Shown: positions 53,651-63,981 of the stretch, piece after piece
Layout of the letters: each line of letters begins with the position of its first letter
Position numbering within the stretch: position 1 is the stretch's first letter
Source of the DNA: Mycolicibacterium brisbanense
GTDB taxonomy: Bacteria; Actinomycetota; Actinomycetes; Mycobacteriales; Mycobacteriaceae
Length of the DNA stretch: 64,000 nt
Reading direction: 5' to 3'
Assembly (NCBI RefSeq): GCF_001570425.1
Contig: NZ_BCSX01000045.1
Span: 1 to 64,000 of the forward strand
Notes under the pieces: generated by a model
Told to the model about the DNA's origin: nothing
What the model saw: the letters and a program-made list of their open reading frames with translations, nothing else
Databases searched by the model: none
Translations under genes and position numbers: made by a program

Positions 53651-54667
53651 CTACGGCGGCGAGGCTACCCCCACGTCGAGACGCAATTCGGCATCGGTCG
53701 AATCGAATGACCTCGTCCAGGTGGTTCCCGGCCATCGATAGTGAACGATTCCGGAGTCGGGACGGTAGTCCGCGGTGTACAAGGTGCCGAAGCCGCCGCT
53801 GTAGTCGGTGCTGCGCAGCGGGGTCCGAAGGAATTCGCGAGCCACAGCATCCGGGTCCGGGCAATCGCGCAGCACCTCGGTGAGACGCGTCCGACGCTCC
53901 ACGCTGCGGAAGCGCTTGGCGTGCAGCGGATCATCGGGGTGGTCGAATCGGTGATTGGTGGCCAACGGCACAGCGCGCACTTCCATCGGCCGGCCCGGAG
54001 CGACGTACGCCGTGCGATGGCACCTCGTCGAATCGGTCAACGTCAGGTTGTAGGACATGGAGACCGGCACGCCGGACAACGCGGACAGGGCGTCGGGAAC
54101 TGTGCCCGCAACCTCGAGCAAATACCGCACCACAAGCGGGATCCCGAAGCCAGGTCCGGACCCCTTGGCGCCGCCGAATGTCAGTGACACCGCCAGACCG
54201 TCGGAGTTCATCCCGTCCAGCAGGCCCCACAGACAGTCACTGGTGCCGGTCACCGCGCGGTCCCCGAGCCGTGTGGTCAGCACGACCTGTTCGAAGAGGT
54301 CCGGATGATAGTCGTAGTTGCGGATCAGGGCCCGGCTTCCGGGCCCTGTTCGCCCTCCTCGCGTGCGGGTGTCGACGACGGCTTGCGAGCAACCCGGCGC
54401 GAACGCGGGCATGTTCCAGTGGGTGAGCATCGCCGCCGTGGTCGGATCGCGATCGGTCAGTGCCACGAGGTGCTGCCACGCTGGATGCAGCTCTGGCATG
54501 TACCGCAGCAGCGCAGCTTCGGCTTGGGCGACGGTCGGACGGCGACCGGACCCTGGCCGTAGATACCAGGCGCGGTAACCGGGCCAGGTCGCGTCGTACA
54601 GCGCACGCCACCGCGGCCCCGGTACGTCTTCGCGGAATGCGTGCAGGCTGATCGATTGGAACACCAT
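53651..54667 (-). CDS. C45/Ntn-hydrolase-like peptidase
   Basis: This 338-residue protein resembles the C45 family of N-terminal nucleophile hydrolases, related to acyl-CoA:6-APA acyltransferase. The probable nucleophile is Cys93 in APGCSQAVV, followed by an R-N-Y-D-Y-H strand and SDCLWGLLDGMNSDGLAVSL. Self-cleavage before Cys93 would be expected. Substrate unknown. Confidence 0.75.
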   Translation of the reverse strand: MVFQSISLHAFREDVPGPRWRALYDATWPGYRAWYLRPGSGRRPTVAQAEAALLRYMPELHPAWQHLVALTDRDPTTAAMLTHWNMPAFAPGCSQAVVDTRTRGGRTGPGSRALIRNYDYHPDLFEQVVLTTRLGDRAVTGTSDCLWGLLDGMNSDGLAVSLTFGGAKGSGPGFGIPLVVRYLLEVAGTVPDALSALSGVPVSMSYNLTLTDSTRCHRTAYVAPGRPMEVRAVPLATNHRFDHPDDPLHAKRFRSVERRTRLTEVLRDCPDPDAVAREFLRTPLRSTDYSGGFGTLYTADYRPDSGIVHYRWPGTTWTRSFDSTDAELRLDVGVASPP

Positions 54668-54758
54668 GCGTCAAGGTTTACTTGACGCGATCGCATCCGT
54701 CAAGAAAACCCTGACGCCCCGGCAGCGCGGGCGCGCGAAGGCAGCCGATATCCGCGAG

Positions 54759-55676
54759 TTAGGCCTGGCCGACGTCGATCTTCGACAACGCATCGCGTAT
54801 CAGGGCCGTGACCGGGGCCAACAGTCGGTGCGCCTGCTTACCCCGGAAGTGGCTCCGCAGCACGATCCGACGGGTTCCGAGGCCTGGAACATCCAGCGTC
54901 TCAACACCTTTCAGCGACATACCATGGAGCGCCAGCGTCGGGATGACCGCCATTCCCTCCCCCGCTGCGACCAGTGCGAGCGCAGTCTGGGTCGCAAAGT
55001 AGCGGTGGATTGTCGGCTGATCGATTCCGGCCACCCGACGCAACCGCAATAGAGCCTGCGCACTGGCGTCCCCCGGCCCCACCCCGAGCCACGGGAGCTT
55101 GATGCGGCCCAAATCCGCCGTGTCGGTCAGCAGGGTGCCCGCCGGGACAACCAGCTTCCACGGTTCGTCGGTCAACGGGATTTCCGTAACGCCACTCGGC
55201 AGCGACTTGGGCGGTTCGCCCGCGTCGAATTCGATGACCGCAGCGTCGAGTTCGCCGGCCTTGAGTGACCTCAGCAGCGCGTCGCGGTCGGCTTCGACCA
55301 CCTCGAAGTGGACACCAGGCAGATCCCGCCGCCACTGCGCCAATGCCGGCGCGATCACCACCGAGAGAAAACTCTGGAAGCCCCCGATGCGCACAGCTCC
55401 CTGCAGCTCGGTACCGCCGTGGTCGAGCCGCGTCCTGGCCTCAAGCAGGGTCCGTTCGATTTCCTGGGCCGCCTCGGCCAGCACCAGCCCCTCGGCCGTG
55501 AGCGCCGAACCCTGCGAGGTCCTTGTCATGAGCGTGCAACCGGTTTCGCGCTCAAGGTGGGCAATCTGCTGCGACACCGCAGAAGGGGTCATGTGCAGCA
55601 CATCTGCGGCCGCCAGGACGCCCCCGGTGCGGGCGACGGCCAGCAGGAAGCGCAGTCTACGCGGGTCTATCGACAT
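54759..55676 (-). CDS. LysR-family regulator
   Basis: This 305-residue LysR regulator has an N-terminal HTH (residues ~1-60: LRFLLAVARTGGVLAAADVL then HMTPSAVSQQIAHLERETGC) and a substrate-binding-like effector domain (~90-300). It faces a small membrane protein gene across a perfect LysR box and probably regulates it and itself. Confidence 0.92.
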   Translation of the reverse strand: MSIDPRRLRFLLAVARTGGVLAAADVLHMTPSAVSQQIAHLERETGCTLMTRTSQGSALTAEGLVLAEAAQEIERTLLEARTRLDHGGTELQGAVRIGGFQSFLSVVIAPALAQWRRDLPGVHFEVVEADRDALLRSLKAGELDAAVIEFDAGEPPKSLPSGVTEIPLTDEPWKLVVPAGTLLTDTADLGRIKLPWLGVGPGDASAQALLRLRRVAGIDQPTIHRYFATQTALALVAAGEGMAVIPTLALHGMSLKGVETLDVPGLGTRRIVLRSHFRGKQAHRLLAPVTALIRDALSKIDVGQA

Positions 55677-55706
55677 TCAGGAATGCTAAACAAGACATCA
55701 AGATCT

Positions 55707-55727
55707 ATTCAATTGTCATGAATGAAT
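55707..55727. promoter_or_regulatory. LysR box (ATTCA-N11-TGAAT)
   Basis: Perfect inverted arms ATTCA (55707-55711) and TGAAT (55723-55727) are separated by 11 bp, the classic T-N11-A LysR geometry. The box lies 31 bp from the LysR start and ends 57 bp before the ATG of the divergent membrane protein. Confidence 0.65.
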
Positions 55728-55783
55728 TCAGCGGACGATACTGGCGCAGAGATTGCATTGTTGAGAGAAACGGAGTCTTGGCG

Positions 55784-56080
55784 ATGTTGGCAGCGATCCT
55801 CGGCTGGCTTGGAACAGTAGGGACTTTCGTTGCATACGTACTGGTCGTCCGCGGTCGGCTGATCGCAGATTCCTGGCGCTACGGGCTCCTGAACGCACTC
55901 GGTGGCACCTCCGGCGCGATAGCAGCGGCGCTGTACGGCGCGTGGCCCAGCGCCGTGTCGAATGTCATCTGGGCCAGTGTTGGCTTCGTTACCGTCGCCT
56001 CCGCCACAAAGACCTTCCTGCCGCTGCCCGGCCGTGAGAAAGATCACGGGCACCCCACGCCCTCCCCGGCCGACGCCTGA
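55784..56080 (+). CDS. small membrane protein (CBU_0592-like)
   Basis: This 98-residue protein has three membrane segments: MLAAILGWLGTVGTFVAYVL, then LLNALGGTSGAIAAALYGAW and SNVIWASVGFVTVASATKTF. The pattern matches the CBU_0592 family of small membrane proteins of unknown function. ATG 55784, with GGAG 9-12 nt upstream, is preferred over ATG 55718, which lies inside the LysR box. Confidence 0.75.
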   Translation: MLAAILGWLGTVGTFVAYVLVVRGRLIADSWRYGLLNALGGTSGAIAAALYGAWPSAVSNVIWASVGFVTVASATKTFLPLPGREKDHGHPTPSPADA

Positions 56081-56136
56081 TCGCGCCGGACGCGCGGCCG
56101 AGACCGGCGAAACCTGGTGCCCAGCACTGCGTCTGG

Positions 56137-59034
56137 TCACAAATGTGACGGTTCCAGGTCGGCCTGCATCCGCGCGTACTCGTGGCGCACCAATTCGGCG
56201 GAGCTGTGGTCGCCCAGGGCCTCGTGCAGTTCGGCCAGTACCGCCCAGGCGGTGTCCTGGTATGGCTCAAGCTGTACCGAGCGTTGCGCCATGACAAGCG
56301 CCTGCTCGAACTCACCGAGGCCGCGGTGATCCGCTGCGAGTGCCGCGGCGGCGGCCGCGGCCGCGCGCTGCAGCCGATCACGTTCCGCGTCAAGGTAAGA
56401 CGAGCCCGAGATCTCCGGCAGAAGTTCGCCGGTGTACAGGTTCATCGCCTCATGCCGCGCGGTCATCCGGCCGTGCAGATCGCCGCGCGCCGACGCGGCG
56501 GCCGCCCGGGCCAGGGCATCGGTAAAGTCCCGGACGTCGACGGTGGATCGCTCCCCCAATTCCAAGCGATAGGACTCGCCGCGGCGACCGATGACCAGAT
56601 CCGCCTGACCGAACATGGTTCGCACGCTCGACACCGCCACCTGCAGTCGGTGACAGGCCACCTGGTGGTCGACACCCGGCCACAGGATGTCTTCCAGGAG
56701 TTCGCGGTGATGGTCGTGCCCCGGCGCCGCCGAGAGGATCTGCAGGACCCAACGTGCCTGCGGCCGAAGCTGATTCAGCCCGACGACCTCGCCGTCGATC
56801 GCGATGCGGTATTCGCCGAAGCAGGTGATCGCGACGGGGGGCAGGCTGGCCTCGACCACCTCGGCCGCGGTGGCGACCGCGCCCCGGGGCGCGTCGGCGT
56901 CACCGTGACCCAGCAGCGGTACGCCGAAGGTCTCGGCCATCCGGGCAGCTTCGGCGATCCCCTCACCGGCGCGCGCCGACGCCAGCAGGCCCAGCGCCAC
57001 CGCCTGCGCACCGCGCGATCGCAGCGCCTGGCCGGCTTCCACCAGTTCCCGGATCACGGGCTCGGTGTCGTTCGGATCCGTCGCCACCAACCGGCACCAC
57101 AGCTGCAGCACCGGCGCACCGAGTTCACCGAATATCCGGTTGGCACCGTCCAATTCGCCGCTGCCGTCCTGGCCGACTCGCTTCTTGGCAAGACCCGCCG
57201 CAAACAGCAGCAGGGCCGCGCCCCATCGGTCCCCCACCCGTTCGGCCGCGTCGACGATGTCCGAGCAACTGTCCAAGCGCCACAGCGCATCCCGCGACAC
57301 GATCAGTGACACTTGCTCCAGCCCATGGCAGAGCCGCGCAACCCACGGCAAACCCTCGTTGTCGGCTGCCACCGCGATGGTGCTGAACCGTGCGGACGGA
57401 TCGGCGGCGGCGCCGTCGAACAGATCGAGCGCGGCCAGTGCGAGGTCTGCACCGACCGCCGCCAGTACGTCGACGGGTCCCTCGGCCGGTACCGTGCCGG
57501 CGATCGATTCCAGCAGCGCTCTCGCTGTTCTGAGCTCGCCCGCAGCGATCGCCGCAAGCCCACAGGTCAACTGTTCGCGAGCATCCGCGCACCGGTGGTC
57601 GCCGGTGAAATCAGGTGAGCGGACCAGGGCTTGGCGCAACGGCGCGCTCCAGTGGTGGGCCAGAGTCCCCGAACCCGGCGCCCGCCTGGCCTGGTCGGCG
57701 GGCAGCCAAGCCGACGCCACAGCGGATTCGTCGCGGCACATCTGCTGATAGTTGGGCTCGTCGTACAGCGTGCGGGCGTGCCGGTAGGCCTCGACGGCAC
57801 GCGTCAATGCGCCTTCGCGGACCAATCGCCGCGCGTGGGCCAGCGCCAACCACGGATCGTGCTGCCAGGTGCTGGCCGGCAGCAAATGGGCGTCATCGAG
57901 CGCCGTCGCATCGATACGCGGTCCGCCGGTGTCCTGCACCAGTCGCGACACCGAGGCCCAGTCGCCGGCCTTCGCAAAAGCCCGTGCCGCCGAGCGGGTC
58001 TCGCCGAGCGATTCCAGGACGCCTGCACTCTTGCGGTAGCACTCGCGGGCAGCTGCCGGACCGTACTGCTCGACCAGCGCCAGCTCCAGATGCGACTGCA
58101 GCACCTCGTGATAGCGGAAGTAGACGCCGCCGTCGTCGGTGAAGGTGAACAACTGGGCACTTTCCAGGTCTTCGAGGATGCGGTGACTTCCGGTGATCCC
58201 CAGCAGGGCGTCGCAGGCCGTACCGGAGAGCCGTCCGAGCGTGCAGGTTCGCAACAAGAACTCGCGGCGATCAGCGGGGAGTTCAGCCAGCACGTTGCGG
58301 GTCAGATAGGAACGCACCAGTTTGGACCGGCCGCCGAGGCCGGCGACGGCCTGATGACGCTCGACCGCGGTGCGCCCGACGGTGGCCAGGTGGAACAGCT
58401 GCAGGCCCGCGGCCCACCCGCCGGTGCGGCGCGTCAACGCCGCGGCGGCCTCCGGACGCAACGGCTCGCGGTAGACCGAGGCGAACAACTCCTCGACCTC
58501 CCAGGACCGGAAACGCAAGTCGTCACTTCCCGTTTCGGAGATCGACCCCGACACCCGGATGCGGGAGATGTTGAAGTCGGGCATCCGGCGCGACCCGCAG
58601 ATCAGTTGAAGGCCCCGCGGCCGCAGCGAGATGAACTGCTCCAACGCCCGCTCGGCCGGGGTCTCCGCGATCTCGTGCACATCATCGAGGATCAGGACGC
58701 CGCACACGCTCGTCCTGCGATCCAATGCGGCCAGAAGGTCGGCCATCGAACGCGCGTCGCCGGTATCGGTCACCGCCGACAGCGCCGCCGCCAGGTGCGC
58801 GACCATCCGAGGTTCGGTCGAATCGTCGGAGGTGATCCGGTACCACCCCACCGGCCGGGTCGACGCCGTCGCGACGTGGGCCAGCAGGGTGGTCTTGCCA
58901 CACCCCGCGGGCGCCACCACGAGATCGACATTGGTTTGCGAGCCGGACAGCAACGGCCCTTCCAGCCGGGCCCGGGAGAGACCCGAAACCTCGGGCACCC
59001 GGAGCTTTTCCTGCAGCACAACGCGTTCAATCAT
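56137..59034 (-). CDS. ATPase-TPR-wHTH-BTAD regulator
   Basis: This 965-residue regulator joins an N-terminal NTPase (P-loop APAGCGKTTLL near residue 42; Walker B region VCGVLILDDVHEI), a TPR-like middle and a C-terminal winged helix (CFGEYRIAIDGEVVGLNQL and following) with a BTAD. The order is unlike SARP regulators, where the winged helix and BTAD come first, and unlike MalT, which ends in a LuxR domain. An inverted repeat directly upstream may be its autoregulatory site. It may control the adjacent oxygenase cluster. Confidence 0.85.
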   Translation of the reverse strand: MIERVVLQEKLRVPEVSGLSRARLEGPLLSGSQTNVDLVVAPAGCGKTTLLAHVATASTRPVGWYRITSDDSTEPRMVAHLAAALSAVTDTGDARSMADLLAALDRRTSVCGVLILDDVHEIAETPAERALEQFISLRPRGLQLICGSRRMPDFNISRIRVSGSISETGSDDLRFRSWEVEELFASVYREPLRPEAAAALTRRTGGWAAGLQLFHLATVGRTAVERHQAVAGLGGRSKLVRSYLTRNVLAELPADRREFLLRTCTLGRLSGTACDALLGITGSHRILEDLESAQLFTFTDDGGVYFRYHEVLQSHLELALVEQYGPAAARECYRKSAGVLESLGETRSAARAFAKAGDWASVSRLVQDTGGPRIDATALDDAHLLPASTWQHDPWLALAHARRLVREGALTRAVEAYRHARTLYDEPNYQQMCRDESAVASAWLPADQARRAPGSGTLAHHWSAPLRQALVRSPDFTGDHRCADAREQLTCGLAAIAAGELRTARALLESIAGTVPAEGPVDVLAAVGADLALAALDLFDGAAADPSARFSTIAVAADNEGLPWVARLCHGLEQVSLIVSRDALWRLDSCSDIVDAAERVGDRWGAALLLFAAGLAKKRVGQDGSGELDGANRIFGELGAPVLQLWCRLVATDPNDTEPVIRELVEAGQALRSRGAQAVALGLLASARAGEGIAEAARMAETFGVPLLGHGDADAPRGAVATAAEVVEASLPPVAITCFGEYRIAIDGEVVGLNQLRPQARWVLQILSAAPGHDHHRELLEDILWPGVDHQVACHRLQVAVSSVRTMFGQADLVIGRRGESYRLELGERSTVDVRDFTDALARAAAASARGDLHGRMTARHEAMNLYTGELLPEISGSSYLDAERDRLQRAAAAAAAALAADHRGLGEFEQALVMAQRSVQLEPYQDTAWAVLAELHEALGDHSSAELVRHEYARMQADLEPSHL

Positions 59035-59036
59035 GG

Positions 59037-59060
59037 TTGTTCGTCCATCTGTCCGAACAA
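59037..59060. promoter_or_regulatory. inverted repeat at the start of the BTAD regulator gene
   Basis: Perfect 7-bp arms TTGTTCG (59037-59043) and CGAACAA (59054-59060) flank 10 bp, ending 2 bp before the regulator ATG (59034). The position suggests an autoregulatory operator. Confidence 0.45.
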
Positions 59061-59239
59061 TCGACGCTTCCCGCCGGACCGCGCTTCATCTTTGCCAGTG
59101 ATCCTTGCTCGCGTTTCCTGTGGAATACCTTGTGGCGAGCATATGGCCGGGGTCGGCATGCGGGATCGAGTAATGCACTACTCGAATTTTCGGCGCGGGC
59201 CTATGAACAGATCGGCCCCCTTGCCGAACAGAACTCGGT

Positions 59240-60100
59240 TCAGAGGGTCGGCTTGGGGCAGGTCGGCATCAGATGGTCGGCGGCGTTCGATCCGGTGCGC
59301 TTTCGAGGCCGGTGCCGCGGGCCCGAGCAGCCGAGTGCGACATCGTCCAGATTGCGCCAGATCTGCAGAGCCGTGATGCGTACGGGCGCGGCAAGCCGGT
59401 TGTCGAACGGCAGTCGGTCGACCGGTCCGCACACCGACACCGCGGCAACGGGCCCGTCGATCGGCCCGACCGGGGCTGCTACACATCCGAATCCGGGGAC
59501 ACACTCCTCGTGGTCGAAGGCGACACCGCGGGCCCTGATCTCGCTCAGGGCGACCCGAAGCTCTGCCGGATCCGTGATCGAGTAGTTGGTTTTGCGGGCC
59601 AGCTCGTCGCCCTCGAGGCGCTCCAGCCGGGCGAGCGGGCTGTAGGCCAGAATCGCTTTGCCCACACCTGTGCAATGGGCCGGTTGACGCGAGCCGACCT
59701 GCGTCGGAATCGACAGTCCCATGCGGCCGCCCACCTTCTCGAGGTACACGACATCGGCGCCGTCGAGAATCGCCAGATGTACCACCATGCCCGTGGCGCG
59801 ATGCAGATCCCACAAGAAAGGTGCCGCGGCCCGGTACACGCGATTCTGATGTACGGCACGGTGTCCCAGTTCGATGAGTTTGGTTCCGAGCTCGTACTCG
59901 TGTCCGGTGCGGAGCAGCCACTGCAGCCGCACCAACTGATCGAGCATGCGGTGTGTGGAGGAGCGCGGCAGGCCGGTCCGGCGGGCAATTTGGGCCAAGG
60001 TCAGGCGAGTGCCACCGTCGAAGGCATCCAGCAGCGCTGACACTCGTCCAATCGCGGCGATCGGCGGGGTATCGGGGCTGTCCTTGACGGCCGGCACCAT
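59240..60100 (-). CDS. IclR-family regulator
   Basis: This 286-residue IclR protein starts at ATG 60100 (GAGGAG 7 nt upstream). The N-terminal HTH spans ~15-70 (TLAQIARRTGLPRSSTHRML). The effector domain at ~85-255 includes GMVVHLAILDGADVVYLEKV and ARGVAFDHEECVPGFGCVAA. It is divergent from the esterase gene and is the likely regulator of the esterase/monooxygenase genes. Confidence 0.9.
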   Translation of the reverse strand: MVPAVKDSPDTPPIAAIGRVSALLDAFDGGTRLTLAQIARRTGLPRSSTHRMLDQLVRLQWLLRTGHEYELGTKLIELGHRAVHQNRVYRAAAPFLWDLHRATGMVVHLAILDGADVVYLEKVGGRMGLSIPTQVGSRQPAHCTGVGKAILAYSPLARLERLEGDELARKTNYSITDPAELRVALSEIRARGVAFDHEECVPGFGCVAAPVGPIDGPVAAVSVCGPVDRLPFDNRLAAPVRITALQIWRNLDDVALGCSGPRHRPRKRTGSNAADHLMPTCPKPTL

Positions 60101-60183
60101 GACTGTCTCCTCATCTTGATCATGAAATCGCTTCCGGCGCGTTCGTTCGGTTTTGTGCCGGGCATTGTGATGGTGCAGTGCAC

Positions 60184-60209
60184 GGGACATTCTCGTCGTC
60201 CGTTGTCCC
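60184..60209. promoter_or_regulatory. candidate operator between IclR and esterase genes
   Basis: Arms GGGACA (60184-60189) and TGTCCC (60204-60209) are 20 bp apart centre to centre, about two helical turns, in the divergent intergenic region. Plausible for a dimeric regulator but short. Confidence 0.3.
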
Positions 60210-60305
60210 GCTCAGCGGTACAAGTCGTGCGTAATTTCAGCCCCGCGATGACGATCTTCACCCATGACGCACTCGGCACCATCGCGGGCAGGGACGCGCG
60301 AGCAC

Positions 60306-61226
60306 ATGCGGCTGGATCCTGAAATCGCCGAGCTGCTGCCGGTCCTCAACACCGGCTTCCCCGCCGTCGAGACCATGACGGGCGCTCAGGCCCGCGCCGC
60401 CGTCCGGGCACGGTTCCGCCGGCCCGCCCGACCACGGCCCGTCGGTGCGGTACGTGACAGCGTGACACCCGAGGGTATACCGGTACGAACCTATTGGCCT
60501 GCAATGCCTTTCACCGGGCCACTGCCGTTGATCGTGTTCGCCCACGGGGGCGGGTTCGTGTTCTGCGATCTGGACACCCATGACGACCTGTGCCGGTCGC
60601 TCACCAACGACGTCGGGGCCGTCGTGGTATCGGTGGACTACCGGCTGGCCCCGGAATCGCGGTGGCCCACGGCCGCCGAGGATGTGTACGCCGCGCTGTG
60701 CTGGGCCGCTGAGCATGCCCGAGAATTCGGCGGCGACGCGGCCCGGTTGGTGGTCGCCGGTGACAGCGCCGGCGGCAACCTCGCTGCGGTGACGGCCGTC
60801 CTGGCGCGTGATCGAGGTGGACCCCGCATCGCGTGCCAGGCCCTGCTGTATCCGGTGATCGCCGCCGATTTCACCACGGAGTCCTACCGCCGGTTCGCGA
60901 CCGGGTACTACAACACCGCTGCCGCCATGGCGTGGTACTGGGATCAGTACGTTCCGGGCATATCGGACCGCACCCATCCGTATGCCTCACCGCTGCGGGC
61001 CGACCTTTCCGGGCTACCCCCGGCGGTGGTGCTGACGGCAGGCTTCGACCCGTTGTGCTCTGAAGGCGACCACTATGCCGAAGCCCTTGCAGCCAAAGGT
61101 GTTCCGGTGACCCATCGGCGCTACTGCGGCGCGATCCACGGATTCATGACCATGCCGGTGCTCACCCTGGCCGGCGAGGCCCGACGCCAGGTGGCCACCG
61201 ATATCACGTCCGTGGTGAACCGCTGA
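60306..61226 (+). CDS. HSL-family alpha/beta-hydrolase esterase
   Basis: This esterase has about 306 residues from ATG 60306; ATG 60264 in frame is also possible. Motifs are the oxyanion HGGGF near residue 80, the elbow GDSAGGN near 155, and a late H (AIHGF) near 285, giving a Ser-Asp-His triad. It hydrolyses short carboxyl esters. It probably hydrolyses the ester made by the monooxygenase (inference). Confidence 0.88.
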   Translation: MRLDPEIAELLPVLNTGFPAVETMTGAQARAAVRARFRRPARPRPVGAVRDSVTPEGIPVRTYWPAMPFTGPLPLIVFAHGGGFVFCDLDTHDDLCRSLTNDVGAVVVSVDYRLAPESRWPTAAEDVYAALCWAAEHAREFGGDAARLVVAGDSAGGNLAAVTAVLARDRGGPRIACQALLYPVIAADFTTESYRRFATGYYNTAAAMAWYWDQYVPGISDRTHPYASPLRADLSGLPPAVVLTAGFDPLCSEGDHYAEALAAKGVPVTHRRYCGAIHGFMTMPVLTLAGEARRQVATDITSVVNR

Positions 61227-61331
61227 GCGGATGACTAGCAATCGCAGACTGCCCTCGCGAGCGTGCATCGTCAGCGAAAAACAGGCCGTCACAGCGCAGA
61301 GGATTCACATTCGCGACGGGCTGCCCGGCGG

Positions 61332-62966
61332 TCAGTCCTCGAGGATGTCGAATCCCTTGTAGCCGGCCGCGGCCACATCGGCGATGATCTGGCCGTACAC
61401 CCCGAAACCTCCGACGAAAGGCATGAACACTCGCGGCTTGCCCGGGATGTTCGCGCCGAGGTACCACGAATTCGCTTGCGGCATCAAGGTCGCCGCGGCC
61501 CGGCGGCTGCACTCCTGCACCCACTCGGCAGCCGCGTCGGCGCGCGCCTCCAGGGCACGCGCATCCCGCGCGTCCAGATAGGCGATCGCGTCGGCCACCC
61601 AATCCACGTGCAACTCCGAATGCAGCACCATGTTCGCCAGCACCGACGGGCTGCCCGGTCCGGCGACGTTGAACATGTTCGGGAAGCCCGCGACCCCGAG
61701 GCCCAGGTAGGTGACGGGCCCATGCGCCCACGCCTCGTTGAGGGTGCGGCCACCGCGACCGACCACATTGAGTTTCTGCACCGACCCGGTCATCGCGTCG
61801 AACCCGGTGGCCAGCACCAAGGCGTCCACGGCGTAATGGGCGTCAGACGTCTCGACGCCGGTGGCGTCGATCCGCTCGATCGGCGTGGCCCGCAAGTTCA
61901 CCAGGTGTACATGGTCGCTGTTGAAAGTCTGAAAGTAGTTGTCGTCGGTGCAGATCCGCTTGGCACCGATCGGATGATCCTTCGGGATCAGCAGATCCGC
62001 CGTCGCGGGATCGTCGATGACCTCACGGACCTTGCGCTCCCAGAAGAGTCGCGCGGTGTCGTTGGCCTCGATGGTGATCAGCTGATCAGGGAACGCCTTG
62101 GAGAACAGCACGCCACCGAGTTCCCAGCGGCGCTCGTAGATCTCCCGACGCTCGTCGTCGGAAACCTCAAGTGCCGACCTGGGATGCGGCTGGTGCGGGG
62201 AGCCGCCACCGCTCGCGCGTGACAGCCGCCGCCGCTCGGCGTAGTTCGCCTTCTGCCGGGCGCGAGTGTCGTTGTCGAGCGGCACATTGCCCGCCGGCAC
62301 ACTGTAATTCGGGGTCCGCTGGAAGACGTACAGCTGTGCGGCCTGGTCGGCGATGCACGGGATCGCTTGAATGCCAGAGGATCCGGTACCGATGACCCCG
62401 ACCCGCTTGCCCGTGAAGTCCACGCCGGCATGCGGCCAGTGGGCGGTGTGGTAAACCTCGCCCGCGAACGAGTTCAGCCCGTCGATCGCCGGGATGTTCG
62501 CGTTGGACAGTGGGCCCACCGCCAAGATGCAAAAGCGTGCCGAGACAACGTGGCCGCGGTCCGTGCGGACCTCCCAGCGCAGCATCTGCTCATCGAGCAC
62601 CATGTCGGTCACCCTGGCCTCGAACGTGATGTCACGGCGCAGGTCGAACCGGTCGGCCACGTGGTTGAGGTAGCGCAGGATCTCCGGCTGGGTCGCGTAC
62701 TTCTCGCTCCAGTCCCACTCCTGCTGCAGCGCCTCGTCGAACGAATACGAATAGTCGACGCTCTCGACGTCGCAACGGGCCCCCGGATAGCGGTTCCAGT
62801 ACCACACGCCGCCCACACCGTGGGCCGCCTCGAACACCCGTACCGAAAGCCCCTGACCGCGCAGGCGGTGCAACGCGTAGAGCCCGGCGAACCCGGCGCC
62901 GACCACCACGACATCCACCGTGGCCGCAACTTCCGCGTTCTCTGACGATGGTGCTTGGACTGCCAC
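61332..62966 (-). CDS. Baeyer-Villiger monooxygenase
   Basis: This FAD/NADPH enzyme has 544 residues from GTG 62966, chosen because GAAAGG lies 8 nt upstream (the frame extends to 63002). The FAD motif is VVVVGAGFAGLYALHRLRG, the BVMO fingerprint FAGEVYHTAHWP (FxGxxxHxxxWP), and the NADPH motif GVIGTGSSGIQAIPCIA. It inserts oxygen next to a ketone carbonyl to form an ester or lactone, as in cyclohexanone monooxygenase. Confidence 0.93.
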   Translation of the reverse strand: MAVQAPSSENAEVAATVDVVVVGAGFAGLYALHRLRGQGLSVRVFEAAHGVGGVWYWNRYPGARCDVESVDYSYSFDEALQQEWDWSEKYATQPEILRYLNHVADRFDLRRDITFEARVTDMVLDEQMLRWEVRTDRGHVVSARFCILAVGPLSNANIPAIDGLNSFAGEVYHTAHWPHAGVDFTGKRVGVIGTGSSGIQAIPCIADQAAQLYVFQRTPNYSVPAGNVPLDNDTRARQKANYAERRRLSRASGGGSPHQPHPRSALEVSDDERREIYERRWELGGVLFSKAFPDQLITIEANDTARLFWERKVREVIDDPATADLLIPKDHPIGAKRICTDDNYFQTFNSDHVHLVNLRATPIERIDATGVETSDAHYAVDALVLATGFDAMTGSVQKLNVVGRGGRTLNEAWAHGPVTYLGLGVAGFPNMFNVAGPGSPSVLANMVLHSELHVDWVADAIAYLDARDARALEARADAAAEWVQECSRRAAATLMPQANSWYLGANIPGKPRVFMPFVGGFGVYGQIIADVAAAGYKGFDILED

Positions 62967-63189
62967 TATGGTCGCCTTTCGCGTGGTGTTCGGAAATGCC
63001 ACGCTACGAATCGGATCCGTGCGGCCACAGCCGCTGTCTCACTGACCGGCACAACGCCCTCCGCACCGGCCGGATTGTCCGGCACCCGAATTCCCACTGA
63101 GTAGGACTAAACCCCACGCAACGCCCCTCGATGTGATTGCGTCAATGCGCGGGCGGGGCCGGCCAGGACCTCTGCCCAGCCGACGCTGA

Positions 63190-63981
<792 letters not shown>

